Below, piece after piece: positions 27,501 to 35,058 of a DNA stretch of 64,000 nt (the first letter of the stretch is position 1; every line of letters begins with the position of its first letter). Origin of the DNA: Candidatus Chloroploca sp. Khr17 (lineage in GTDB: Bacteria > Chloroflexota > Chloroflexia > Chloroflexales > Chloroflexaceae). Made by a program: the position numbers and the translations under genes. The stretch lies in the NCBI RefSeq assembly GCF_004138165.1, contig NZ_RYFF01000030.1, positions 1 to 64,000 of the forward strand. The letters are read 5' to 3'. A model generated the notes under the pieces. That model was given only the letters and a program-made list of their open reading frames with translations. It was not told where the DNA came from and did no database searches.

Positions 27501-28423
27501 GTCGCCCCCGCGTTGACGTGGTCGTGACGGTGAGCGGCATCTTCCGCGATCTCCTTGGGCATCAGATGCGCCTGATTGACAAGGCGGCCCGTCTGGCTGC
27601 CTGTGCCGATGAGCCCCTCGAGGGCAACGCGGTGCGGCGCCACGCGCTGGCAACCGCTGCCGAACTTGGCCTTCCTCTGGAAGAGGCCGCTATCCGCGTC
27701 TTTGCCAATGCGCCTGGCAGCTATGGTGCCCATATTAACCACATGGTCGAGAGCGGTTCGTGGGAAGATGATGAGCAATTGAGCGAGACCTTCCTCAGTC
27801 GCAAGGGTTTCACGATGGGCAAAGGTGGCGAATGGAACGACTCGCGCCCGTTACTCGAAAAAGCCCTCGCTAATGTCCAGGTTACCTTCCAGAATGTCGA
27901 TAGCTTCGAGGTGGGTATCTCGGATATTGACACCTATTACGAGAGCCTGGGCGGCGTTACCAAGAGCATTGAGCATCTGCGTGGCGAGCGCCCCTCGATC
28001 CTTGTCTCGGACGCGGTCAGCACGGGGGCGAACCGGGTCGGCTCGCTAGACCAGATGGTACGCTTGGAGACGCGGGCCAAGTTGCTCAATCCGAAGTGGT
28101 ACGAAGCAATGCTGGCCCATGGCTACGAAGGTGCCCGCGAAATCGAGGCGCGCCTGAACAATACCTATGGCTGGAGTGCGACGACCAATGCGGTGGAGGG
28201 CTGGGTCTACCAGGGGGTTGCCGAGACGTACGCACTCGACGACGAGATGCGCGAGCGCCTGGCGAAGTTGAACCCGCACGCTGCGGCTGGCATGGTTCGC
28301 CGTCTCCTTGAAGCCAATGGCCGCGGTTTCTGGGATGCGGATGAAGCAACCATCGAGCGGCTGCGCACGCTCTATGAGGATCTGGAAGACCAGCTAGAGG
28401 GTATCGGAGTAGCGCAGGCATAA
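24590..28423 (+). CDS. bchH: Magnesium chelatase subunit H
   Basis: 1277 residues from the ATG at 24590; GGGAAGGG before it decides against the TTG six bases earlier. The length and the CobN/BchH domain match the porphyrin-binding large subunit of Mg chelatase. Characteristic segments include VHIGTHGALEFMPGKQVGL near residue 590, GSYGAHINHMVESGSW near 1045, SRKGFTMGKGGEW and GGVTKSIEHLRG. BchH holds protoporphyrin IX while BchI and BchD hydrolyse ATP to insert Mg2+; bchI and bchD are not in this window. Chloroflexales often have several H-subunit paralogues (BchH, BchS, BchT), so assignment to the main one is likely but not proven. Gene order bchM-bchH-hemN puts chelation at the branch point. 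Confidence 0.94.
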   Translation: MRIIFLTIDGNHAAALHAAAARIKAEHGVEVHAACYDAASLRDESGWQRLERDLKGAALVFGARLFGEEYVRPLERLLGAASCPVLVITSNPALIRLTRIGKFSLAPQAEESGGMLRQWVKKLRPQGGAGEARRQLAVLRNLSKVLKLIPGKARDLYTYIVAHQYWTNSSPENVYRLVCLLIEAYVPGYKGKLPVLDPVTYPDQALIHPDAPAPFATLEEYQKWRRSLRGNKRVGEQGSVGILAMRTVALSGNTAHLDALVRSLEARGIEARMAYATGLDMRPAITTFFQAHGHSKAKKAAPTTNGHAATVDLLVNASGFALVGGPAESRPADARAALGALDVGYLAPVPLAFQRVEDWRSDWAGLSPVQAALSVAVPELEGAADPLVYGGPTAAGDGFVPATAEVELLAGRIARRLALRRTPNHAKRLALVLFSFPPNLGNLGTAAYLDVFRSLHKLLQALKEEGYQVEVPDDAEALRNLVVGGNALAHGADANVAATFPVEHYMRLFPSYTEIEPCWGRAPGELLNDGRRFRILGRQLGNIFIGVQPPFGYERDPMRMLMARDAAPNHAFAAFYTWLRHTFDAHAVVHIGTHGALEFMPGKQVGLGADDWPSRLIGELPNFYLYSVNNPSEAAIAKRRSAATLVSYLVPPLQQAGLYKGLRQLKDSIDAYRQRPDPGMLDVIREQAAKLGMQQAKATLQHGVGEAHATLEVAPDTYLAALSHELLQIEERMIPAGLHVFGQPPEPVEMVDLLSLTATFHQFPLRGALVTFPALIARSLGLEYAALRERLATDLEAQTDWQRIEGLGKDAIRRFVEGGPFHVPGLHHRDLDPLADFLGDLLNRLSSDNELAGLLHGLEGGFVTPSPSNDIVRDPSVVPTGRNVYSLDPSRAPTAQAVEKAERLTNELLARAVADAGAPPESVAVVLWGSDNLKSDCEGVAQVLALMGARPVPDELGNISDVTLIPLIELGRPRVDVVVTVSGIFRDLLGHQMRLIDKAARLAACADEPLEGNAVRRHALATAAELGLPLEEAAIRVFANAPGSYGAHINHMVESGSWEDDEQLSETFLSRKGFTMGKGGEWNDSRPLLEKALANVQVTFQNVDSFEVGISDIDTYYESLGGVTKSIEHLRGERPSILVSDAVSTGANRVGSLDQMVRLETRAKLLNPKWYEAMLAHGYEGAREIEARLNNTYGWSATTNAVEGWVYQGVAETYALDDEMRERLAKLNPHAAAGMVRRLLEANGRGFWDADEATIERLRTLYEDLEDQLEGIGVAQA

Positions 28424-28447
28424 GTGGCATAAGATGAGGAGTTTGTG

Positions 28448-29806
28448 ATGAACCGTGTGCGCGTGACGCCCGAACAGATCGATCACTACAATAAGCCCGG
28501 CCCCCGCTACACCAGTTACCCAACGGTACCTGTCTGGGATCAGACTTTTGGTGAGGCTGACTATCGTGAGGCGCTGGCTGCGGTTGCAACCCAGCCTGAT
28601 GATGGACTATCGGTCTATGTTCACTTGCCTTTCTGTGCCGAGCGCTGTGCTTACTGTGGCTGCAACGCAACCGTGACCCGCCACCCCCATGTGGTCGATG
28701 CCTATCTTGATCGTGTCGAGCGCGAGCTTGCGCTGGTGGCGCCCCAACTTGGTGGGCGACGCCAGGTGGTGCAGTTGCACTGGGGTGGTGGCACCCCGAA
28801 TTTTCTGAACGAAGCCCAGACGCGGCGCTTGATGGCGATGCTTGACGAGGCCTTTCTTATTGACCGCAATGGCGAAGTTTCGCTTGAGATGGATCCCCGG
28901 ATCGGTAGCCGCGCCCAGGTTGAACTCTACCGTGAGCTTGGCTTCAATCGGGTGAGCCTCGGTGTGCAGGATATTGACGCGCAGGTACAGGTTGCGATTG
29001 GGCGGATTCAGCCTTTCAGCCAGACCGAGGGCCTCTATGAAGCCTGTCGTGAACTTGGCTTTGCGAGTGTCAACGTTGATCTCGTCTATGGCCTGCCTTA
29101 TCAGACGGCTACGGTCTTTGGACGGACGCTTGATGCCATTATCGGGTTGCGGCCTGACCGGTTAGCCTGCTTTAGCTATGCGCACTTGCCCCAATCGCGC
29201 TCTAATCAGAAGCAGGTTGATACCAATGGCCTGCCCGAACCCTACGCCAAGTTTGGGCTCTTCCAGATGGCGATCGAGCGCCTGACTGATGCGGGCTACG
29301 ATTGGGTCGGGATGGATCATTTTGCACTTGAGGCTGATGAAATGGCCGTGGCCGCCCGTGAACTCAGGCTGCACCGCAATTTTATGGGCTATACCACCCG
29401 CCCGGCGATGCACATGGTGGCCTTTGGGGTCAGTTCGATCGGTGATATGGCTGGCTACTATGTGCAAAATGATGTCGGTCTGGGGCGCTATCAGAAGAGT
29501 CTTGATGCGGGCAAATTGCCGGTTGTCCGGGGTATGAAGCTCACCGAAGATGATCAGCGGCGGCGAGCGGCGATCACCCATCTGATGTGCAACCTCGAAT
29601 TGCCTTTTGCGATGGCGGCTGATGACGCCATGCACGCATCCTTCTTGCGGGTGGCCCGGTACGCTGATGAAGGCCTGGTCATTGTCCATCCTGATCGGCT
29701 TGTCGTGACCCCGCTCGGGCGGTATTTTGTTCGCAATCTCTGCATGGAACTGGATGCCCATCTGTCGCAGACGGCTGGTCGTCCGATCTTCTCCAAGACG
29801 GTGTAA
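28448..29806 (+). CDS. hemN: Oxygen-independent coproporphyrinogen III oxidase
   Basis: 452 residues from the ATG at 28448, with AGGAG 6 bases upstream. It is a radical SAM enzyme with C63, C67 and C70 for the iron-sulfur cluster and C72 next to it (CAERCAYCGC), as in true HemN. The N-terminal GPRYTSYPT motif, typical of genuine HemN and absent from many HemW proteins, supports the assignment. The enzyme decarboxylates two propionates of coproporphyrinogen III to vinyl groups without oxygen, giving protoporphyrinogen IX. It starts 24 bases after bchH. Confidence 0.94.
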   Translation: MNRVRVTPEQIDHYNKPGPRYTSYPTVPVWDQTFGEADYREALAAVATQPDDGLSVYVHLPFCAERCAYCGCNATVTRHPHVVDAYLDRVERELALVAPQLGGRRQVVQLHWGGGTPNFLNEAQTRRLMAMLDEAFLIDRNGEVSLEMDPRIGSRAQVELYRELGFNRVSLGVQDIDAQVQVAIGRIQPFSQTEGLYEACRELGFASVNVDLVYGLPYQTATVFGRTLDAIIGLRPDRLACFSYAHLPQSRSNQKQVDTNGLPEPYAKFGLFQMAIERLTDAGYDWVGMDHFALEADEMAVAARELRLHRNFMGYTTRPAMHMVAFGVSSIGDMAGYYVQNDVGLGRYQKSLDAGKLPVVRGMKLTEDDQRRRAAITHLMCNLELPFAMAADDAMHASFLRVARYADEGLVIVHPDRLVVTPLGRYFVRNLCMELDAHLSQTAGRPIFSKTV

Positions 29807-29813
29807 CCTTGCT

Positions 29814-29844
29814 CGGCCTGCCCCTTGCTGCAAGGGGCAGGCCG
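29814..29844. terminator. Hairpin after hemN
   Basis: A 15-bp self-complementary stem CGGCCTGCCCCTTGC with its complement directly follows the hemN stop. There is no T-tract, so it may attenuate or stabilise rather than fully end the bchMH-hemN transcript. Confidence 0.5.
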
Positions 29845-29879
29845 CTTGCGCTTCCAACCACATGCAGATCAGGCATCTT

Positions 29880-29926
29880 CGGGGAAGGTTGGTTGGACGT
29901 AGCGTTCAGGTGCCCTGACCTTCCCG
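29880..29926 (+). promoter_or_regulatory. Structured leader before the ABC transporter genes
   Basis: GGGAAGGT (29882-29889) pairs with ACCTTCCC (29918-29925) and encloses a smaller CAGG-CCTG hairpin (29907-29917). The structure ends about 39 bases before the ATG of the binding protein. It does not match a riboswitch class I recognise. Confidence 0.3.
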
Positions 29927-29964
29927 CAAGATGTCACGGATAGGTGTCTAGTGTGGAGAGAGTT

Positions 29965-31662
29965 ATGCGAACGTTTCGTGTGGTGTTATCGCTCGTTGTT
30001 TTGCTGGTGCTGGTCGCCTGTGGCAGTGCCCCGGTGGCCGCCCCGACTGCGGCCCCGACAGATGCTCCTGTGGCTGAACAGCCGGCCACAACCGTCCCCG
30101 AGGCTACCATTGCGCCGACCGAAGTGCCCACGCAAGAGCCCCAGGTGCAACCAACTGGGCCAGTGCGTGGTGGGTTTGTCACCCGTGCGTTGACGACCGA
30201 GCCAACCGGGCTCGATCCAGCAGGTGCACAGGGTTCTGGTCAGAATGTTGTTTTGCCCTACCTCTTTGATACGCTGGTCGCGGCTGATGTGACGAACACA
30301 ACCCAGCCGTTGCTCGCGGAGAGTTGGGAAGTCAGTGAAGATGCTTTGAGCATCGTCTTTACGCTACGCGAAGGCATTACCTTCCACGACGGGACGCCGC
30401 TGGATGCTGCGGCGGTGGTCTACAGCTTCGAGCGCCTGCGTGCCCCTGATAGTACCTCGCCAATGGCGGCTAGCCTGCAGAGCGTCGCAGCGATTGAAGC
30501 GGTTGATGCACGGACGGTGCGCTTTGATTTTAGCGAACCCTCGGCGGTCTTTTTTGCGACGATTACCTCGCCGTATGCCAGCATCGTCAGCCCCACGGCG
30601 GTCGAGGCGCTCGGCGAAGGCTTTGCGCAGCAGCCCGTTGGCAGTGGTCCCTTCAAGCTGAAAGAGTGGAACCAGGGCATCGCGATTACTCTTGAACGCA
30701 ACGAGGATTATGCGTGGGCTCCCCCAATGGTGACGAATGAGGGCGCTCCCTACCTCGACGGTGCCATCTTCAAAGTTGTCCCTGATGCCTCGACCCAGTT
30801 GACTGCCCTCCAGGCAGGTGAGGTTGACCTGATCTTCCTCAATTTGCCCGATCAGATTGCTCGGCTTCGTCAGGATACCACGATCAATCTGCTCCCCCTG
30901 ACGCTCAACAGCTTGACCTATATGGGCTTTAACATGGTGCGAGCGCCTTTTGACGACCTGCTGGTGCGTCAGGCCGTTGCGCACGCGATCGATAAAGACG
31001 TTATTGTCCAGGCTGCTGCCGGTGGCGAAGGTACGCCTGCCTTTGCGCCGATGGCGGTAACGCTACCCGGTTTTGACCCGAGTTTGCAGAGTGGTGAACT
31101 GGCCTATGACCCCGAGGCGACCGCAACGCTCTTGACTGAGGCTGGCTTTGTGCAGGAGAGTGACGGTTCCTGGAGCAAAGATGGGACGCCGCTGGCGTTG
31201 ACGTTGCTCACCTTTACGCGCGCACCAAACCAGGATATTGCGACGGTTATTCAGGCTCAACTTCAGGACGTTGGCATTCCGGTCGAGATTCAGCAACTTG
31301 ACGCACCGGCGGCGGGCCGCCAGGCCGTCGAGGGTCAGTATGACCTGTTGCTCTGGCGCTACGACTGGAATGACCCGGATGTGTTGAATATCAACCTCAG
31401 TTCGAGCCGGATTGGGAGCACGAATCGGGTGGCCTATAGCAACCCCGAGGTTGATGCGCTGCTTGATGCCGCCAGTCGTGAGCTTGATCCGGCGGCACGC
31501 GCCCAGATCTATGTTGAAGCGCAACGGCTGATTATGGCCGATGCCCCGTGGCAGCCACTCTATACGCCAGTCGATATGCTAGCTGTGCATGGACGGGTCA
31601 ACAATGTGGTGCTGTCGGCGATGGGACGGGTGTTGTTGAACGATGCCACGGTAGAAGAGTAA
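29965..31662 (+). CDS. ABC transporter substrate-binding lipoprotein (family 5, dipeptide type)
   Basis: 565 residues from the ATG at 29965 (GGAGAG before it). A signal segment ends in LVLVAC, the lipobox, followed by an Ala/Pro/Thr-rich tether of about 45 residues. The body is the SBP_bac_5 fold: LAESWEVSEDALSIVFTLREGITFHDGTPLDAAAVVYSF is recognisable by its parts (FTLREGITFHDGTP), as is VRQAVAHAIDKD. Such proteins capture peptides, nickel, heme or related compounds outside the membrane. Being inside a tetrapyrrole block, this one may bind a tetrapyrrole precursor or peptide; E. coli DppA binds heme and 5-aminolevulinate. This is inference. It is followed by two permease genes. Confidence 0.9.
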   Translation: MRTFRVVLSLVVLLVLVACGSAPVAAPTAAPTDAPVAEQPATTVPEATIAPTEVPTQEPQVQPTGPVRGGFVTRALTTEPTGLDPAGAQGSGQNVVLPYLFDTLVAADVTNTTQPLLAESWEVSEDALSIVFTLREGITFHDGTPLDAAAVVYSFERLRAPDSTSPMAASLQSVAAIEAVDARTVRFDFSEPSAVFFATITSPYASIVSPTAVEALGEGFAQQPVGSGPFKLKEWNQGIAITLERNEDYAWAPPMVTNEGAPYLDGAIFKVVPDASTQLTALQAGEVDLIFLNLPDQIARLRQDTTINLLPLTLNSLTYMGFNMVRAPFDDLLVRQAVAHAIDKDVIVQAAAGGEGTPAFAPMAVTLPGFDPSLQSGELAYDPEATATLLTEAGFVQESDGSWSKDGTPLALTLLTFTRAPNQDIATVIQAQLQDVGIPVEIQQLDAPAAGRQAVEGQYDLLLWRYDWNDPDVLNINLSSSRIGSTNRVAYSNPEVDALLDAASRELDPAARAQIYVEAQRLIMADAPWQPLYTPVDMLAVHGRVNNVVLSAMGRVLLNDATVEE

Positions 31663-31675
31663 GAGGATTGCGCTT

Positions 31676-32605
31676 ATGCTGCGTTTTCTCGTCCGTCGTC
31701 TGCTTGGTGCGTTGGCAGTCTTGCTGGCGGTCAGTTTCTTCACCTTTGTGATGCTGGAACTGGCCCCTGGTGATGCGGCCGATACGCTGGTGGGTGAAAC
31801 CGCCAGTGCCGAGCAGATGGCGGCGATCCGCAGCAGTATGGGGTTGGATCTGCCGTTGCTGGTACGGTACAGCAATTTTCTGACGGCGGCCGTCTTTGAT
31901 GGTGATCTGGGGCATTCGGTGATCTCGGGGCGTCCGGTGGGCACACTGGTAGCCGAGCGGTTCAAGTACACGTTTGTGCTTGCGGTGACGGCGATGAGTG
32001 TCGCCGTTGCCGTTGGTGGACTGGCTGGTGCCGTCGCTGCGGCGCGCCCGCGGGGTTGGTTTGATCTGCTGGTGATGGGTTTTATGACGCTGGGGCAGGC
32101 GCTGCCGACCTTCTGGATTGCCCTGTTGATGATCCTGGTCTTTGGCCTGCATTTGCGCTGGTTACCTGTGCTTGGTGCAGGCACACCACAGCATCTTATT
32201 TTGCCGACGATCGCGCTGGCCTTGCCAGCGGCGGCGGTGGTGGCACGGCTGGTGCGGGCTAGTCTGCTTGATGTGAAGGGTGCCGATTATGTGCGTACCG
32301 CTCGCGCCAAGGGGCTCGGGCCAGTTACGGTCTGGGGGCGGCATCTCTTGCCCAATAGCCTGATGCCAGTCATTACGCTGATCGGGCTTTACCTTGGGCA
32401 AATGCTCGGCGGGGCCTTTGTGATCGAGACGATCTTTGGGTGGCCTGGGTTGGGGCGGTTGCTCGTGCAGGCGGTCTTTGACCGTGATTTGCCGGTGGTG
32501 CTTGGGTCGGTGCTGTTGATTGCGGTGATCGTTGTGTTCCTGAATGTGCTGGTAGATGTTGTCCATGCGTTGCTTGACCCACGCATCGGGCACGAGGCAG
32601 TCTGA
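31676..32605 (+). CDS. ABC transporter permease, DppB type
   Basis: 309 residues with about six membrane helices, beginning MLRFLVRRLLGALAVLL as usual for DppB-like permeases. The EAA loop, where the ATPase docks, is visible around RASLLDVKGADYVRTARAKG. It forms the inner-membrane channel together with the next gene, from which it is separated by 2 bases. The gap to the binding protein is 13 bases. Confidence 0.92.
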   Translation: MLRFLVRRLLGALAVLLAVSFFTFVMLELAPGDAADTLVGETASAEQMAAIRSSMGLDLPLLVRYSNFLTAAVFDGDLGHSVISGRPVGTLVAERFKYTFVLAVTAMSVAVAVGGLAGAVAAARPRGWFDLLVMGFMTLGQALPTFWIALLMILVFGLHLRWLPVLGAGTPQHLILPTIALALPAAAVVARLVRASLLDVKGADYVRTARAKGLGPVTVWGRHLLPNSLMPVITLIGLYLGQMLGGAFVIETIFGWPGLGRLLVQAVFDRDLPVVLGSVLLIAVIVVFLNVLVDVVHALLDPRIGHEAV

Positions 32606-32607
32606 CG

Positions 32608-33570
32608 ATGACAGTGCGAATCGAGCCAGGCCTTCATCAGGGTGAGCAGGCGCAAGCCTCGTTAGGGCGGGGGTTGCGCCGTGTGCGCACCCGGCAGCGG
32701 CGTGGTCTGATGTGGGCACTGCAACGGTTGAACCTGACGGTTGGGGGCCTCTTGATTGGGACACTCCTGCTAACGGCGCTTTTTGCGCCGCTCCTTGCGG
32801 TGGCATCCCCTGATGCGATCGCTCCGGCGAGCCGCTTTCAGCCGCCCGGTCTGGCGCATCCGTTTGGCACGGATGGCCTCGGACGAGATCTTTTTAGTCG
32901 GGTTGTCTATGGTGCGCGGACGGCCTTGCAGATGGCGGTGCCGGCAGTGATGATCGGTTCGTTTGCAGGGATCATCCTTGGTTTGCTGGCTGGGTACTAT
33001 TGCGGCACGCTTGATCAGATCCTCTCGCGGATGATGGATGCCTGGTTGGCCTTGCCGGGCCTGCTGCTGGCGATTGTCTTTGTGGCTCTGCTCGGGCCTT
33101 CGTTGCAGACGACTGTCATTGCGCTGGGGCTTGTTGGTATCCCTGGGTACTATCGTATGGTACGGAATGGTACCCTCTCGGCGCGTGAGATGCTCTATGT
33201 CGAGGCGGCCCGTACGCTGGGGCTTGGTGATGGGCGTATTTTGCTGCGTCACATCTTGCCCAATCTTACCTCGCCCCTGGTTGTGCTCATTACCCTGCGC
33301 CTGGGGACGGTCATTCTGGCGGGAGGCGCGTTGAGCTTTATTGGCCTTGGGGCGCAGCCACCAACCCCCGAATGGGGGGCGTTATTGGCCTCGGGGCGGG
33401 ATAGCATGGATCGGGCCTGGTGGGTCGCTTTCTTTCCGGGGATGGCAATTACGGCTAGTGTGATGGGGTTCAATCTGCTGGGCGATGGCTTGCGGGATCT
33501 ACTTGCTCCCGAAATGGCGCAGGAATATCGGACGCACGCCGGGGCGGATGAAGATGAAGGTCGATCTTAG
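32608..33570 (+). CDS. ABC transporter permease, DppC type
   Basis: 320 residues. HPFGTDGLGRDLFSRVVYGARTAL, recognisable in parts (FGTDGLGRDLFSR), is the DppC signature, and the EAA loop lies at SAREMLYVEAARTLGLGD. There are about six membrane helices after a charged N-terminal 40 residues. It pairs with the DppB-type protein. No ATP-binding protein gene follows: the next gene is hemY. The ATPases must therefore be encoded elsewhere or shared. Confidence 0.92.
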   Translation: MTVRIEPGLHQGEQAQASLGRGLRRVRTRQRRGLMWALQRLNLTVGGLLIGTLLLTALFAPLLAVASPDAIAPASRFQPPGLAHPFGTDGLGRDLFSRVVYGARTALQMAVPAVMIGSFAGIILGLLAGYYCGTLDQILSRMMDAWLALPGLLLAIVFVALLGPSLQTTVIALGLVGIPGYYRMVRNGTLSAREMLYVEAARTLGLGDGRILLRHILPNLTSPLVVLITLRLGTVILAGGALSFIGLGAQPPTPEWGALLASGRDSMDRAWWVAFFPGMAITASVMGFNLLGDGLRDLLAPEMAQEYRTHAGADEDEGRS

Positions 33571-33584
33571 GGTGGAGTAGCAAG

Positions 33585-34997
33585 ATGCATACGTATGATG
33601 CGGTCATTGTTGGCGGTGGAATCAGTGGTTTGAGTGCAGCGTATACGCTCTATAAGCGCGGCTTTGAGGTGCTGGTCATTGAGGCGCATGCTGAGGTTGG
33701 CGGCTCGATGCAGAGCATGACGACTCGTGATGGCTATGTGCTCGATTGCGGCCCCAATACGGTAACCACCAAAGATGCCCGTCTGTGGGCTGAGTTTGCT
33801 GATCTGGGGCTGCTTGATTCGCTGATCGCGGCTGATCGCAGTGGTACCAAGCGCTATATTCTGCTTGATGGCAAGCCGGCCATTATCCCCTCCTCGCCCC
33901 CCGCGCTCATCAAGACCCCGCTGCTCTCGACGGCGGCTAAGCTGCGTTTTGTTCGCGAGCCGTTTGTCCCGCGCAGTGGTGCTCCCGATGAGAGTGTCGC
34001 TGATTTCTTTACCCGTCGGCTTGGCCCTGAACCGACCGAACGTCTGATTGATCCGTTTGTTTCGGGCGTCTATTCGGGTGATCCGCGCAAGATGTCGGTC
34101 AAGGCGGCTTTCCCTTCGCTCTGGGAGGCCGAACAGCGTGGCGGCAGCATTGTGCGTGGCATGCTGAAAGGACGCCAGCGACCAGCCAAGGGTACCCCCA
34201 AAGACCCGAAGATGCGCAGTGTGCTTTTTGGCTTCCCCGGCGGGATCGCCGATTGGCCCAAGGCAATTGCGCGGACGCTTGGGCCAAACCGAGTCTGGTC
34301 TTCAGCCAGAGCAACCGATCTCTTCCAGGAAGGGGCAAACTGGCGGCTGGTGGTCGAGCGCGATGGGCGTACCGAGCCGGTCGTGGCGCGGGCGGTGGTG
34401 CTGGCTATCCCGGCCTTTGCTGCCGCTGACCTGATTGACGCCATTGCGAACTCGGCGGCGGCGGCGCTGCGCGAAATTCCGTATGCCCCCGTCAATGTGG
34501 TCCATCTTGGCTATCGGCGAGACCAGGTCGCTCACCCGTTGGACGGCTTTGGCGTCCTGGCTCCCTCGTGTGAGCAGCGCAATTTCCTCGGCATCCTCTG
34601 GTCCTCCACGCTCTTCCGTGGACGCGCCCCCAAGGGCAAGGTCTTGACGACAACGCTGGTTGGTGGCTCGTTGCGGCCTGATCTGACCGAACTGGACGAT
34701 GCCAGTCTGGTCAAGACGATTGCCGCCGAGAATGCCGCTGTGCTGGGCATCACCGGTCTCCCCGCGATGAGTAACGTCGCACGTTGGCCGCACGCGCTGC
34801 CGCAGTACACTTTTGGGCATACCGAGCGCATTGCTGCCCTCGAAGCGACTGAGCAACGCTTGCCAGGACTCTTCTTTGTTGGCAACTATCGGGGTGGGGT
34901 TGGGGTGCCGAAATGCTGGAAGAACGGGGCCACGATGGGCGAACGGGTCGCCGCAGCGTTGCACGCTCAGCCCGCCCATGTGGCGGTAGAGAAATAA
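33585..34997 (+). CDS. hemY: Protoporphyrinogen oxidase, FAD type
   Basis: 470 residues. The N-terminal dinucleotide-binding motif is VGGGISGLSAAY (8-19), followed by EVGGSMQS and LDCGPNTV, which are typical of HemY-type protoporphyrinogen oxidases. The C-terminal FAD motif is FFVGNYRGGVGVP. It takes six electrons from protoporphyrinogen IX to give protoporphyrin IX, normally with O2 as acceptor. The gene begins 14 bases after the permease gene and is likely in the same transcript. Confidence 0.92.
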   Translation: MHTYDAVIVGGGISGLSAAYTLYKRGFEVLVIEAHAEVGGSMQSMTTRDGYVLDCGPNTVTTKDARLWAEFADLGLLDSLIAADRSGTKRYILLDGKPAIIPSSPPALIKTPLLSTAAKLRFVREPFVPRSGAPDESVADFFTRRLGPEPTERLIDPFVSGVYSGDPRKMSVKAAFPSLWEAEQRGGSIVRGMLKGRQRPAKGTPKDPKMRSVLFGFPGGIADWPKAIARTLGPNRVWSSARATDLFQEGANWRLVVERDGRTEPVVARAVVLAIPAFAAADLIDAIANSAAAALREIPYAPVNVVHLGYRRDQVAHPLDGFGVLAPSCEQRNFLGILWSSTLFRGRAPKGKVLTTTLVGGSLRPDLTELDDASLVKTIAAENAAVLGITGLPAMSNVARWPHALPQYTFGHTERIAALEATEQRLPGLFFVGNYRGGVGVPKCWKNGATMGERVAAALHAQPAHVAVEK

Positions 34998-35058
34998 GCA
35001 CTGAAGGCTCTCGTATGGCCTACGATGAGGCAAGGATAAGGATCGCAGGGAGAAGTGT

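Noticed and set aside
26429-27778. 449-codon minus-strand frame inside bchH
   Set aside because: bchH is continuous and strongly conserved through the region; the antisense frame has no recognisable motif.
29845-29964. Possible cobalamin riboswitch before the binding-protein gene
   Set aside because: No B12-box or other consensus core could be found; only a nested hairpin is supported.
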